Source: Aliiroseovarius sp. F20344
Lineage (GTDB): Bacteria > Pseudomonadota > Alphaproteobacteria > Rhodobacterales > Rhodobacteraceae
Reading direction: 5' to 3'
Assembly (NCBI RefSeq): GCF_023016155.1
Contig: NZ_JALKBG010000008.1
Coordinates: 684,501-748,500, forward strand
DNA: 64,000 bases
Shown here: piece by piece, positions 40,380 through 50,791 of the stretch
How the letters are laid out: each line of letters begins with the position of its first letter
Position numbering within the stretch: position 1 is the stretch's first letter
The notes under the pieces: generated by a model
Told to the model about the DNA's origin: nothing
The model's database searches: none
Seen by the model: the letters and a program-made list of their open reading frames with translations, nothing else
Program-made: the position numbers and the translations under genes

Positions 40380-41279
40380 TTATTCAACGGGTTGCGGCTG
40401 TTTCTTCGGGTGATCCTTGAAGCTTACCAAATAGGCGGCGAAGAGCACGCAAATCGTTGCGGGTAGGAAGTTCAGGCCCGGCCAGATGTTAAAGATCAGA
40501 AGATCTGCGCCCACGGCGAAAACCAACGAGAGGTACTCGATCCCCGCCAGTTTTGCGGTCTCAGCCAGTTTCAAGCCCAAGGTCATACAGATATGGGCAA
40601 GCCCGCCAGACAGGCCGGCTCCGATCAGGAACAAGTAGCTTTTTAAGTCCGGGCTGGCCCAGCCAAAAGGCAGGCTAAGTAGGCCACCAATTGTGCACAC
40701 AAGCGCAAAGTAAAAGGCGATGGCGCCGGGGTGTTCTGTCGCGGTCAGCTGTCGGATCTGCACCTTGGCAATTGCGGTAATCACAGCCGTCGCAAGGCCG
40801 AGCGCCACACCAGTTAGGTAACCTTCGGACCTCGCGCCTTCAGAGACAAGGATCGCAGGCAGGGTCATGATTACAACACCTGCGAACCCGGCGCTGACGG
40901 CCAGTACCCTGTTGCGCGTGATCGCCTCGCCCAGAAAGACACCGCCGAGGATCAGCATCAGAATGGGCGTCAGGTAGCCAATCACGGTGCTGTCCGCCAC
41001 CGGCAGGTATTTCAACGACATGAAGGATGTCGTCATCGCCGCCAACCCTAAAAGGCATCTTAGGATATGAGCGCGCGGTCTGTTCGTACGCAGCCCGGAC
41101 GGCAGATCACCCGTCATGTGAAGATAGATCAGCAAGGGTGCCATCGCGACAAAACTGCGCCAAAAGATGATTTGACCCACAGGAATGCTGGTTGCGGTCA
41201 GCTTCACGCAAACCACCATCACTATGAAGAAAAAGCTCGCAGAGACGCGAAGGGCCAGTCCGTATTGATCTTGTGTCAT
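40380..41279 (-). CDS. DMT-superfamily transporter (EamA)
   Basis: 299 aa with about ten transmembrane helices in two EamA repeats (IIFWRSFVAMAPLLIYLH in the first; LKLAETAKLAGIEYLSLVFAV in the second). Such proteins export or import metabolites; substrate unknown. The ATG at 41279 (MTQDQYGLALR) is used; a longer version adds 17 basic residues without homology. Flanked by lysS (convergent) and the beta-helix gene (divergent). Confidence 0.87.
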   Translation of the reverse strand: MTQDQYGLALRVSASFFFIVMVVCVKLTATSIPVGQIIFWRSFVAMAPLLIYLHMTGDLPSGLRTNRPRAHILRCLLGLAAMTTSFMSLKYLPVADSTVIGYLTPILMLILGGVFLGEAITRNRVLAVSAGFAGVVIMTLPAILVSEGARSEGYLTGVALGLATAVITAIAKVQIRQLTATEHPGAIAFYFALVCTIGGLLSLPFGWASPDLKSYLFLIGAGLSGGLAHICMTLGLKLAETAKLAGIEYLSLVFAVGADLLIFNIWPGLNFLPATICVLFAAYLVSFKDHPKKQPQPVE

Positions 41280-41506
41280 GTCACATATTGTTTTTCGGTT
41301 CCGATCACGGGCTGGCTGAATGCGGCACATAGCAACGAGGAGTTGCGTGTGGGTGTGTTCGCATCTGGCGGGCGTACGGCGCAGTTAACTCCTCTTAAAC
41401 GTGGTTTGCTACCCCTTTTGGCGTTTCTCGCCCCGAACACGCGCGTCTGCTGAGCGCCATGCCTGTTGCGGGGCCTTGCGTGAATTTCGACCTGAAAGGG
41501 GTTTCT

Positions 41507-43798
41507 ATGAACAAGGCGATTACCGATGGCGTGGTGTTCATGCCGCCAGAGTTTGAAGATGGGCTTGATGTGTGGTCAAGCGAAGACGGCACCCCGGGCA
41601 CGAATACCTATGATGGGGCGGGCAACGCGGCCATTGTCCCTGCGGATCAGGACTTCGACAGCTGTCTTGAACTGTTCAAGGATCAAAACACCCAGAAACT
41701 ACGCTACATGGGCCAAACACCGTTTGAGCAAGGCTGTTATCTGCGGGTTCGGGCCAAGGTCAAAGCGATCTCGGGCCCTTTGCCGTCTGTGCGTATTGCG
41801 GCACGCCCAAGCTTAACGGGCGGCGGCCATGCCGGGGGCTATGTTGAAACAGGTCCGGCAGTTCCGCTCACCGCCTATGGGGAAGTGGTCGAGGTGTCCG
41901 CCATCATCGGGTCGGGCAGTCGGTCTAGCGTGGATATGGTGTGGGGCGATGATGTCGCCTATGCTCATATGGGGCTTGATCTAACCGGGTCCAATGGCGC
42001 CGCCGTGCGGATTGATGAGATGGTCATCGAAGATGTTACAGGCGCCTATCTGCGTGACATGATGGACTGGGTGGATGTGCGCGACTTTGGTGCGGCAGGG
42101 GATGGTGTGACCGATGATCGCGCGGCCTTTGCTGCGGCAGATGCGGCCTCAGCCGGGCGCACGCTTTTGGTGCCGGAAGGTGTCTTTCACATTGGGTCGA
42201 ACCTGACGCTGCATTCAGATATTCGGTTTGAAGGCACTGTGACGATGGCTGACAATGTGTATCTGTCGCTGACACGTTCCTTCGATCTTCCAACCTATAT
42301 CGACGCGTTTGGAACCGAGCTTCTGGGCTTCCGCAAGGCGTTTCAGGCACTGCTACACTATGCCGACCACGAAACTCTGGACATGTGCGGTCGTCGCATC
42401 GATGTGACCGAACCGATTGACATGCAGGCGGCCTATGCGACGTCGGACACGTTCCTGATCCGCCGTGTGATTAAGAACGGGCAATTCTACGTGATTGGCG
42501 GCGCGGCTTGGGATGATGAAGTTGCGACTTCGACTGCGCAGTACAATCCGGCCAACCCCTACAAGCTGACAAACGTCGCCAACATCTCAGCCATCGATCC
42601 CGGCGCAATCATTGCTGGAAACGGGGTGGGCCGTGAGGTCTATGTGAAAACGGTAAATGTAGGCGCTGCTGAGGTTGAACTTAGCCAACCTCTTTGGGGA
42701 GCAGCCACCAATCAAAGCTATACGTTTACGCGCCACAAATACGTGTTGGATTTCGGCGGATTTGCGCAGGTCAATCGAATGAACCTGGTTGAGGTCGAGT
42801 TCCAGTGCAACAACCACTCCTCAGCTGTGATGCTGCCGCGGGATGGCGAAAACTTCGTGTTCCAGGACTGTTTCTTTATCAAAGCTAAAAACCACGCGAT
42901 TTCTTCGACCGGGCGCGGGTGTCAGGATCTTCACGTAGATCGTTGCCAGTTCATTTCAGGCGAACAGGGGCTGGCAGCAACTGATCGTGTCTCGGTCGCG
43001 TTTAATGTAAACGCCAATGATGCAAAAATCCGCGACAGCCGCTTCCAGCGCATGGGACTTTCCATGATTTTTCATGGGTCCAACCACATCATCCAAGGCA
43101 ACCACCTGTTTCAAGGCGACGAAGTCAGCGACGGCCCACGTACTCCGGGCATGGTATTTACCTATGAAAACAACAATGCGGTGATTGCCGGTAATTACAT
43201 CGATAACTGTTCGATCGAATGGAACAACGAGCATGATGAGAAGCCGGATTTCGGGTCCGAGTACTCGTTCGGCGGGATGACCATCGCAAACAATACGTTC
43301 TTGTGCATTGACGCAGCGTCTTGGTTCAAATGGATCCTCGTGAAGCCATTTGGTACGGGCCATTATGTATCTGGCTTGCACGTTACTGGAAATGTGTTCC
43401 GAAGCATTGCCGGGACGATCAACCGAGTTGATGGCGTGGTGAGCACCCATGGAACCCTCGACGGTTGGAGCATGCGTGACGTGACCTTTGAAAACAACGC
43501 GTTTGTAGGGATCAACCAGCGCACGATGTCGCCGGTCACATTGGAGTTTAATCAAAACACCGTCGCCGGCACCTGGACATTGGACGGATCGGACTATTTT
43601 CCATTTGGAGGGAATGCGCGAACAGTCAGTTCTGTTGTGATCGAAGGGGCGCTTCGAGATGGGTCCAACAATCAGGTCTGGGACAACCCACATGTCGAAG
43701 TGAACAAGGGGGCAAGTGCGCAGCTTGCTCAATTGAAATGGTCCAAGCCCGTGCGCGGGACCGCGCATGTGACACTTCGGGTTGATCGGCCAAACTAA
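41507..43798 (+). CDS. Right-handed beta-helix protein with pectate-lyase-like fold (tailspike/GTA head-spike-like)
   Basis: 763 aa. The N-terminal ~185 residues are a conserved adaptor (MNKAITDGVVFMPPEFEDGL, WSSEDGTPGT). Then a Pectate_lyase_3 start (VDVRDFGAAGDGVTDDRAAF) leads into beta-helix coils rich in N-x-F/V ladders (VIAGNYIDNCS, IANNTFLCI, VTGNVFRSI), followed by a beta-rich C-terminal domain. No signal peptide. This build is that of phage tailspikes and of spike proteins associated with rhodobacterial gene transfer agents; no phage or GTA genes flank it. AGGGG precedes the ATG at 41507; a clear terminator follows. Carbohydrate binding or cleavage is inferred. Confidence 0.7.
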   Translation: MNKAITDGVVFMPPEFEDGLDVWSSEDGTPGTNTYDGAGNAAIVPADQDFDSCLELFKDQNTQKLRYMGQTPFEQGCYLRVRAKVKAISGPLPSVRIAARPSLTGGGHAGGYVETGPAVPLTAYGEVVEVSAIIGSGSRSSVDMVWGDDVAYAHMGLDLTGSNGAAVRIDEMVIEDVTGAYLRDMMDWVDVRDFGAAGDGVTDDRAAFAAADAASAGRTLLVPEGVFHIGSNLTLHSDIRFEGTVTMADNVYLSLTRSFDLPTYIDAFGTELLGFRKAFQALLHYADHETLDMCGRRIDVTEPIDMQAAYATSDTFLIRRVIKNGQFYVIGGAAWDDEVATSTAQYNPANPYKLTNVANISAIDPGAIIAGNGVGREVYVKTVNVGAAEVELSQPLWGAATNQSYTFTRHKYVLDFGGFAQVNRMNLVEVEFQCNNHSSAVMLPRDGENFVFQDCFFIKAKNHAISSTGRGCQDLHVDRCQFISGEQGLAATDRVSVAFNVNANDAKIRDSRFQRMGLSMIFHGSNHIIQGNHLFQGDEVSDGPRTPGMVFTYENNNAVIAGNYIDNCSIEWNNEHDEKPDFGSEYSFGGMTIANNTFLCIDAASWFKWILVKPFGTGHYVSGLHVTGNVFRSIAGTINRVDGVVSTHGTLDGWSMRDVTFENNAFVGINQRTMSPVTLEFNQNTVAGTWTLDGSDYFPFGGNARTVSSVVIEGALRDGSNNQVWDNPHVEVNKGASAQLAQLKWSKPVRGTAHVTLRVDRPN

Positions 43799-43812
43799 GT
43801 CTGTTGCCTAAG

Positions 43813-43839
43813 AGGCCCGCCAATCGGCGGGCCTTTTTT
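43813..43839 (+). terminator. Terminator after beta-helix gene
   Basis: Perfect 9-bp GC-rich stem AGGCCCGCC / GGCGGGCCT, 4-nt loop, followed by TTTTT; 15 bp after the stop codon. Confidence 0.92.
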
Positions 43840-43948
43840 AATCTGATCGGATTGATTGCCAAGCTATCTTCAAATTTTTTGATGCGGATCAAGGCGGGCC
43901 GGTTCGCGCAGTGCTAATGGCATCGTGGACAAATAAGGAGAGATGCGA

Positions 43949-44905
43949 ATGAGTGTGAATCAGACCCGTACAACTGCGCCTAAAACTGCTGCCAAAACTC
44001 CGGCGAAACCGGCGGAGGCAAAGCCAGAAACTCAGGCAAAGCCTTTTCCCAAAGTCAGCGCGGATCAAATCCGCGAGACGTTTGAAAACGGCAAGTATCC
44101 TTATGATACCAAGCTGGGCCGTAAGGAATACGAAGCCGAAAAAGCACGCATTCAAGCTGAGCTTTTAAAGGTTCAGCGCTGGGTTGGTGAAACGGGTCAG
44201 AAGTTCGTGCTGTTGTTCGAAGGCCGTGACGCGGCTGGCAAAGGCGGCACGATCAAACGCTTTATGGAGCATCTCAACCCGCGTGAAGCCCGTGTTGTCG
44301 CGTTGAACAAGCCAACCGATGAAGAGCGCGGCCAGTGGTTTTACCAACGCTACATCAGCCAATTGCCGACCGAAGGCGAAATGGTTTTCTATGACCGGTC
44401 TTGGTACAACCGTGCCGGTGTTGAACGTGTCATGGGGTTCTGCTCACCCAGTGAGTATTTGGAGTTCATGCGGCAGACGCCTGAGTTCGAACGCATGCTG
44501 ACACGATCGGGCATTCGTCTTTACAAATACTGGTTCTCAGTCACGCGCGAGGAACAGAAGCGCCGCTTTGACAGCCGCAAGGATGACCCGTTGAAGCGTT
44601 GGAAGCTCAGCCCGGTTGATTTGGCGTCCTTGTCGAAATGGGATGACTACACCGAAGCAAAAGAGGCGATGTTCTTCTACACCCACACTGCCGATGCGCC
44701 TTGGACTATTATCAAGTCAAACGACAAGAAACGCGCACGCCTTGAATGCATGCGCCACTTCCTGTCGACGGTTGATTATCCGGATAAGGATTATGATCTG
44801 GTCCGCGCACCCGATCCGCTGATTGTTGGTCATGCAAGTCAGGTGATCCACAACTCTGAACACATCTTGGGTGCAAGCCTGCATCCGGATCAGCGCCGCG
44901 CCTAA
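43949..44905 (+). CDS. ppk2: Polyphosphate kinase 2
   Basis: 318 aa PPK2-family enzyme transferring phosphate between polyphosphate and nucleotides. Walker A GRDAAGKGGTIKR and lid/Walker B region FYDRSWYNRAGVERVMGF are intact. Residues 1-~35 are a low-complexity Ala/Pro/Lys/Thr linker with no visible function. Two ATGs six bases apart exist; 43949 has the better distance from AGGAG. Single gene with its own terminator. Subclass (AMP- or ADP-directed) cannot be decided by eye. Confidence 0.92.
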   Translation: MSVNQTRTTAPKTAAKTPAKPAEAKPETQAKPFPKVSADQIRETFENGKYPYDTKLGRKEYEAEKARIQAELLKVQRWVGETGQKFVLLFEGRDAAGKGGTIKRFMEHLNPREARVVALNKPTDEERGQWFYQRYISQLPTEGEMVFYDRSWYNRAGVERVMGFCSPSEYLEFMRQTPEFERMLTRSGIRLYKYWFSVTREEQKRRFDSRKDDPLKRWKLSPVDLASLSKWDDYTEAKEAMFFYTHTADAPWTIIKSNDKKRARLECMRHFLSTVDYPDKDYDLVRAPDPLIVGHASQVIHNSEHILGASLHPDQRRA

Positions 44906-44930
44906 GCGGACATTCGCGTAGAAAGAAACT

Positions 44931-44953
44931 GGGGCGCTTCGGCGTCCCTTTTT
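44931..44953 (+). terminator. Terminator after ppk2
   Basis: GGGGCGC-TTCG-GCGTCCC hairpin (one G-T pair) with a stable TTCG tetraloop, followed by TTTTT. Confidence 0.88.
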
Positions 44954-45051
44954 CATTCAAAACCGTCTGGACTGAGGGTAGTGTTTAACAAAAGCGTTGC
45001 CCACTCCACGCCAAGTGGACTGCGGTGAATTAAGCAGTACAGGTGATTAAA

Positions 45052-46206
45052 ATGCCCCTTTCCCGACGTTTCTTTCTGGCTGGTGTATCCGCCGTTTCCC
45101 TTGCTGCGTGTCGATCCGGAGCGGCGGATCGCATGGTGACATCATCAACGCGATCTTCTGCAGGCACGACAATGCGTGCGGTGCCCAATGCCGGGTTTGA
45201 TGCTTGGGTTGCGGGGGCCAAGGAACGTGCGAAAGCGCGTGGCATAAGCTCAGCGACAATCAACCGGGCCTTCCGGGGTGTGGGCTTTCTGCCCGGCGTG
45301 GTGGAACGTGACCGCAACCAGACTGAATTCGTGCGCAGCTTCGAGGACTATCTGGCCATTGCCGCATCTGATGCGCGGATCGAAATAGGCCGAGCGATGC
45401 TGCAAAAACACGCCGCTCTGCTGCGCCAATTGGAGGCGAAGTACGGCGTGGAAAAAGAGGTTATCGCCGCAGTTTGGGGCGTGGAAAGCCGATATGGGGA
45501 ACGGCGCGGGGACGTGCCTGTGATATCCGCCTTGTCGACTTTGGCTTATGACGGGCGACGCGGTAAGTTTTTTGAAGGTCAGCTGATGGCCGCCCTGAAG
45601 ATCCTTCAACGGGGGGACGTGTCGGCCGATCGCATGACCGGAAGTTGGGCGGGGGCCATGGGCCATACACAGTTCATCCCGACTTCGTATCTGGCGTATG
45701 CAGTGGATTTCCGGGGCGATGGGAAGCGTGACATCTGGTCCGATGACCCAACCGATGCGCTTGCGTCAACTGCCGCCTATCTCAGCCGATCAGGTTGGAA
45801 ACGCGGCCAGCGTTGGGGGGATGAGATAACCGGGAATTCGCCTTCGGGCCGGGGCCGCGTGGTGAAGCCCGCAGGTGACAGCGGACCGGTGTTTGAGGTC
45901 TATCACAACTACTCTGTACTGGGCCGCTACAACAACGCGCAGAAATACATCATTGGCGTGGGGCATCTGTCCGACCGATTGGCAGGACGTCCGGCTTTGC
46001 GCGCGTCATTTGGACCTGATGAACATGGCCTTACCCTTGCAGATCGTAAGGCGCTGCAGCGTGGTTTGACCCGCGCGGGCTTTGACGCCGGCGAAGCGGA
46101 TGGGGTCTTGGGCAAAAAGACCTTCGCCGCGATTGAGGCCTTCCAGCGGTCACGCGGTTTGCCGGTGACCGGCACGCCAAGCAAAGCATTGCTTGCAATG
46201 CTCTAA
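45052..46206 (+). CDS. Lytic murein transglycosylase (MltB-like) with peptidoglycan-binding domain
   Basis: 384 aa. Signal sequence with Arg pair (PLSRRFFLAGVSAVSLAAC), the Cys suggesting a lipoprotein. Catalytic Glu in AVWGVESRYGERRGDV; MltB-type TGSWAGAMGHTQFIPTSYL follows. The last ~60 residues are a PG_binding_1 repeat (QRGLTRAGFDAGEADGVLGKKT...AFQRSRGLPVTG). It cleaves murein glycan strands with anhydro-sugar formation. ATG at 45052 is preferred over GTG at 45043. Confidence 0.92.
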   Translation: MPLSRRFFLAGVSAVSLAACRSGAADRMVTSSTRSSAGTTMRAVPNAGFDAWVAGAKERAKARGISSATINRAFRGVGFLPGVVERDRNQTEFVRSFEDYLAIAASDARIEIGRAMLQKHAALLRQLEAKYGVEKEVIAAVWGVESRYGERRGDVPVISALSTLAYDGRRGKFFEGQLMAALKILQRGDVSADRMTGSWAGAMGHTQFIPTSYLAYAVDFRGDGKRDIWSDDPTDALASTAAYLSRSGWKRGQRWGDEITGNSPSGRGRVVKPAGDSGPVFEVYHNYSVLGRYNNAQKYIIGVGHLSDRLAGRPALRASFGPDEHGLTLADRKALQRGLTRAGFDAGEADGVLGKKTFAAIEAFQRSRGLPVTGTPSKALLAML

Positions 46207-46208
46207 TC

Positions 46209-46263
46209 GGCGGCGCCTCTCAACCGCCGCGCCTTTCAAAGCAAATCCACCAATCGGTGGATT
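46209..46263 (+). terminator. Two hairpins after the transglycosylase gene
   Basis: GGCGGCG / CGCCGC (46209-46228 region) and AATCCACC-AATC-GGTGGATT (46244-46263). The second is a perfect 8-bp stem but lacks a T run, so terminator strength is uncertain. Confidence 0.45.
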
Positions 46264-46333
46264 GGCTATTTGTTGCTGATAGCGCCATCACTCTGTGCTT
46301 GCCCCTCCGCACCACCGAGAATAGAGGTGGGGA

Positions 46334-47692
46334 ATGACACAAGTTATGACCCTTCCTCAGCACATGCGCGCAGTGCTTGTGCTTGGCACCCCTTTGGTGG
46401 CCTCGCAGCTGGCGCAGTTCTCGGTTCAGATCACCGACACCATTATGCTGGGCTGGTATGGGGTCGACGAACTGGCCGCCGTCACTCTGGCGGGGACCTT
46501 CTTTTTCATTTTCCTGATCATGGGGGCAGGGCCTGCATTTGCATTGATGCCGATGGTCGCAGAAGCCGCCGAGGCTGGGGACGAGGTCCGTGTGCGTCGT
46601 CTGACCCGCATGGCCCTTTGGATCTCGGTCGGGTTTGCAATCGCGGTACTGCCGCTGATGTGGTTTTCTGCCCCGATCTTGCAGCGCATGGGGCAGGATG
46701 CAGAGCTAAGCCTGATTGCGCAGGACTATCTTCGAATTGCCGGGTTTGGGATGATCCCAGCCTTGGTGGTCATGGTGTTGCGCAGTTACTTATCCGCGCT
46801 AGAGCATGCGCGCATTGTTCTGTGGGCAACGGTTATTGCTGCTGTGATGAACGGCGTGATCAACTACGCGCTTATCTTTGGCAACTGGGGTGCGCCAGAG
46901 CTTGGCGTACGCGGGGCGGCCATCGCGTCCGTCACCATTCAAATCGCAGCGGGGCTGGTTCTTTGGATCTATGCCGCGCGGTTGAACCCGGAACAGGCAT
47001 TGTTCCAACGCTTGTGGAAACCCGATTGGGAAGCCCTTTCGGCCCTTCTGAAGCTCGGAGTCCCCATTGGCCTGACCACATTGGCTGAGGTTGGGATGTT
47101 CTCGGCCTCGACCATCGTGGTGGGTTTGATTGGCACCGTTGAACTGGCCGCTCACGGGATCGCGTTGCAGATCACGGCGACGTTCTTCATGGTCCATTTG
47201 GGTCTGTCTATGACCTCAACGGTCCGGGCAGGACGCGCATTGGGGCGTAAAGACGAACTTGGTCTGCGCCGTGGCGCGCTGGCTGTCACGCTGACGTCTC
47301 TTCTGTTTGGCGGGCTGACCGTCATTCTGTTCCTGGTGTTCCCTGCGCCGTTGATCCAACTGTTCCTGGACCCAACCGAGGCCTTGCGCGAACAGATTGT
47401 GCTTCTGGGCACCGCGCTTTTGGTGGTCGCGGCACTGTTTCAGATTGCGGATGGGGCGCAAGCCATTGCGATGGGCCTGCTTCGTGGCGTGCAGGATACT
47501 CGCGTGCCGATGATCATCGCCAGTCTCAGCTATTGGATTGTCGGAATGGGCTCGTCTTACGTGCTGGGGATCACACTTGGCTTTGGGGCCGTTGGCGTTT
47601 GGTGGGGGCTGCTTCTAGGATTGGTCTGTGCGGGCGCGTTCATGTCATGGCGGTTCTGGATGCGGTCGTCCCGCATCGGCGCAACCAGCTAG
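46334..47692 (+). CDS. MATE-family efflux transporter
   Basis: 452 aa, about 12 transmembrane helices. Typical MATE elements are LGTPLVASQLAQFSVQITDTIMLGW in helix 1 and LLRGVQDTRVPMIIASLSYW in the second half (LKLGVPIGLTTLAEVGMF begins that half). It exports cationic compounds using H+ or Na+; substrate unknown. GAGGTGGGGA precedes the ATG. Convergent with the next gene. Confidence 0.92.
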   Translation: MTQVMTLPQHMRAVLVLGTPLVASQLAQFSVQITDTIMLGWYGVDELAAVTLAGTFFFIFLIMGAGPAFALMPMVAEAAEAGDEVRVRRLTRMALWISVGFAIAVLPLMWFSAPILQRMGQDAELSLIAQDYLRIAGFGMIPALVVMVLRSYLSALEHARIVLWATVIAAVMNGVINYALIFGNWGAPELGVRGAAIASVTIQIAAGLVLWIYAARLNPEQALFQRLWKPDWEALSALLKLGVPIGLTTLAEVGMFSASTIVVGLIGTVELAAHGIALQITATFFMVHLGLSMTSTVRAGRALGRKDELGLRRGALAVTLTSLLFGGLTVILFLVFPAPLIQLFLDPTEALREQIVLLGTALLVVAALFQIADGAQAIAMGLLRGVQDTRVPMIIASLSYWIVGMGSSYVLGITLGFGAVGVWWGLLLGLVCAGAFMSWRFWMRSSRIGATS

Positions 47693-47716
47693 CCCCGGTT
47701 GAACACATCTCGCGCG

Positions 47717-48127
47717 TTATTCTGACTTTCCCTTGATCAGCCTGTCGGCTTTCTTGCGCACAAGCATTGAACGAAGGTCGTGCATCGCCAGCAAAAGCGC
47801 ATCCGTCACCTGTTCCAGATCTTCATCCGAGGCACGGCTTTGCGCCCAATGCGTCGTCAGGTTCAGGTGGTCGACGGTCCGAAGAATGTCATCAATGTCA
47901 CGTTGCGCCAATTTCGCGCGGCGCTTTTCCATCCAGTCCGAAATGGCAGCTTTGTCCGCATCCGTTAGAGTGCGGCCGCCGTTTGGTTTGACCTCGCCGT
48001 TTTTGACATTCAGAACCGCGATCTGATCCAACTCGATCCGACGCTGACGGTTTTCCGTATCAACCTTGAACACGAAGGCGCCGTTCTCACGGACACGGAA
48101 ATAGTACTCGGGCAATGCGGCGGTCAT
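47717..48127 (-). CDS. Conserved-looking hypothetical protein
   Basis: 136 aa, not recognised. The N-terminal third has alternating hydrophobic residues (YYFRVRENGAFVFKVDTENRQRRIELDQIAVLN), suggesting a small beta-sheet; the rest is helical and charged (ADKAAISDWMEKRRAKLAQRDIDDILRTVDHLN). No signal peptide, membrane segment or metal motif. It is 32 bp downstream of the aspartate aminotransferase gene on the same strand and may share its transcript. Confidence 0.7.
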   Translation of the reverse strand: MTAALPEYYFRVRENGAFVFKVDTENRQRRIELDQIAVLNVKNGEVKPNGGRTLTDADKAAISDWMEKRRAKLAQRDIDDILRTVDHLNLTTHWAQSRASDEDLEQVTDALLLAMHDLRSMLVRKKADRLIKGKSE

Positions 48128-48159
48128 TGGAAACCTTTCGAATCGTAATGCAGGCTCTT

Positions 48160-49425
<1,266 letters not shown>

Positions 49426-49468
49426 TCAACAGGTGCCGGTTATCGACATTGTTTTAAGAGAGGCAGGC

Positions 49469-49864
49469 ATGGAACAGACAGAAGCAAATGGTGATTGGTA
49501 TTCGGAAGAGGCCGCCACCTTCGGGGATCGTCTTGCAGCCGCCCGTGAATCCGAAAACATGTCGCAATCTGCCTTGGCGAAACGGCTTGGCATTAAGGTG
49601 AAAACACTGCGCGGATGGGAAGAGGATCTTTCGGAACCGCGTGCCAACAAACTACAGATGGTCTCAGGCGTTCTGAACGTCTCGATGCGTTGGCTTTTGA
49701 CAGGCGAAGGGGCAGGGGTCGAAGAGCCCGCGCTTGAGGATGGGGATACACCCGAGGTTCGTGATCTCTTGCTTGAAATCCGCGACATCAAGATGCAAAT
49801 GGCACGCTCGGCGGATCAGCTAGGCCGTTTGGAAAAACGCCTGCGTAAGCGGTTGGAAGGATAA
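49469..49864 (+). CDS. XRE-type helix-turn-helix regulator
   Basis: 131 aa. HTH in residues ~18-70 (FGDRLAAARESENMSQSALAKRLGIKVKTLRGWEEDLSEP), then MRWLLTGEGAGVEE and a C-terminal coiled coil (EIRDIKMQMARSADQLGRLEKRLRKRLEG). It is divergent from aspC and only 3 bp before sdhE, so the two are probably co-expressed. Targets unknown. Confidence 0.88.
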   Translation: MEQTEANGDWYSEEAATFGDRLAAARESENMSQSALAKRLGIKVKTLRGWEEDLSEPRANKLQMVSGVLNVSMRWLLTGEGAGVEEPALEDGDTPEVRDLLLEIRDIKMQMARSADQLGRLEKRLRKRLEG

Positions 49865-49867
49865 AAG

Positions 49868-50176
49868 ATGAGCGGCATTCCCCTCGATCAGTTGAAGGAA
49901 ACACCGGGCGCACGCGAGGGCGAAACCCACGAACATCGCGTCAAGCGTTTGGCCATGCGCTCGATGCGGCGCGGGATCAAGGAAATGGACATCATCCTGT
50001 CGCGCTATGCAGATGATCATCTGTACGCGATGAACGCGGACGAACTTGATCTTTACGAAGCACTTCTGGGTGAGAACGATCAGGATCTGTATCAATGGGT
50101 GTCAGGTCAGCAGGACGCGCCCGAAGCGTTGTCAGAACTGATCTCGCGGATCGCCCGACATATGCAGTCGCGCTAA
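49868..50176 (+). CDS. sdhE: Succinate dehydrogenase assembly factor SdhE
   Basis: 102 aa. The RGxxE motif is present (MRRGIKEMDIIL), followed by LLGENDQDLYQW, the hallmark of the SdhE/Sdh5 family that promotes covalent flavinylation of SdhA. The N-terminal ~20 residues are longer than in E. coli. sdh structural genes are not in the window. Confidence 0.92.
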   Translation: MSGIPLDQLKETPGAREGETHEHRVKRLAMRSMRRGIKEMDIILSRYADDHLYAMNADELDLYEALLGENDQDLYQWVSGQQDAPEALSELISRIARHMQSR

Positions 50177-50293
50177 GCACGCAATTATTTTTAAGAGAAT
50201 TGTCCTGATCTCTGTGATGGGATGCCGACATATTTAACCGAATGTTCTTCTTTCGGTCTCAATAGTCGTTCCTATAACGGTTCGGAGAGACGG

Positions 50294-50791
50294 ATGAGTA
50301 TGCATTCCCAGATTGGGCAAACGGAAAATCAAAGCTTTGTCCTGCAGTATCTCGAGGCATTGGCGCTGGTTGAGCGTCTGCACAGGTTGTTGCTGGATGT
50401 GATCAAAGATGAATTTGAACGGGTCGGCGTTTTGGAAGTGAACGCGGTACAAGCGTTGTTGCTGTTCAACATTGGCGACAACGAAGTGACGGCGGGCGAA
50501 TTGAAAAGCCGCGGTTATTATCAGGGATCCAATGTGTCCTATAACCTGAAGAAGCTGGTCGACATGGGCTACATGCACCACCAACGATGCGAAATTGATC
50601 GCCGTTCGGTGCGGGTGCGTTTGACGGAAAAAGGCCGATCGATCCGCGATATCGTGGCAACCCTGTTTGAACGGCACGCCGAAGGGCTGCAGACACGCGA
50701 TGTTCTGTCCTCGGATGGGATCAGCGACATCAACGGCGCGTTGAAACGCGTTGAGAGATACTGGACGGATCAGATCCGTTATATCTACTGA
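50294..50791 (+). CDS. ldtR: MarR-family regulator, LdtR-like
   Basis: 165 aa. VERLHRLLLDVIKDEFERVG and the winged helix ELKSRGYYQGSNVSYNLKKLVDMGYM with DRRSVRVRLTEKG match the conserved alphaproteobacterial LdtR group, which in Liberibacter and Sinorhizobium affects an L,D-transpeptidase and stress tolerance. GGAGAGACGG precedes the ATG; a second Met lies two codons downstream. It overlaps the convergent DUF1194 gene by 7 bp. Confidence 0.82.
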   Translation: MSMHSQIGQTENQSFVLQYLEALALVERLHRLLLDVIKDEFERVGVLEVNAVQALLLFNIGDNEVTAGELKSRGYYQGSNVSYNLKKLVDMGYMHHQRCEIDRRSVRVRLTEKGRSIRDIVATLFERHAEGLQTRDVLSSDGISDINGALKRVERYWTDQIRYIY

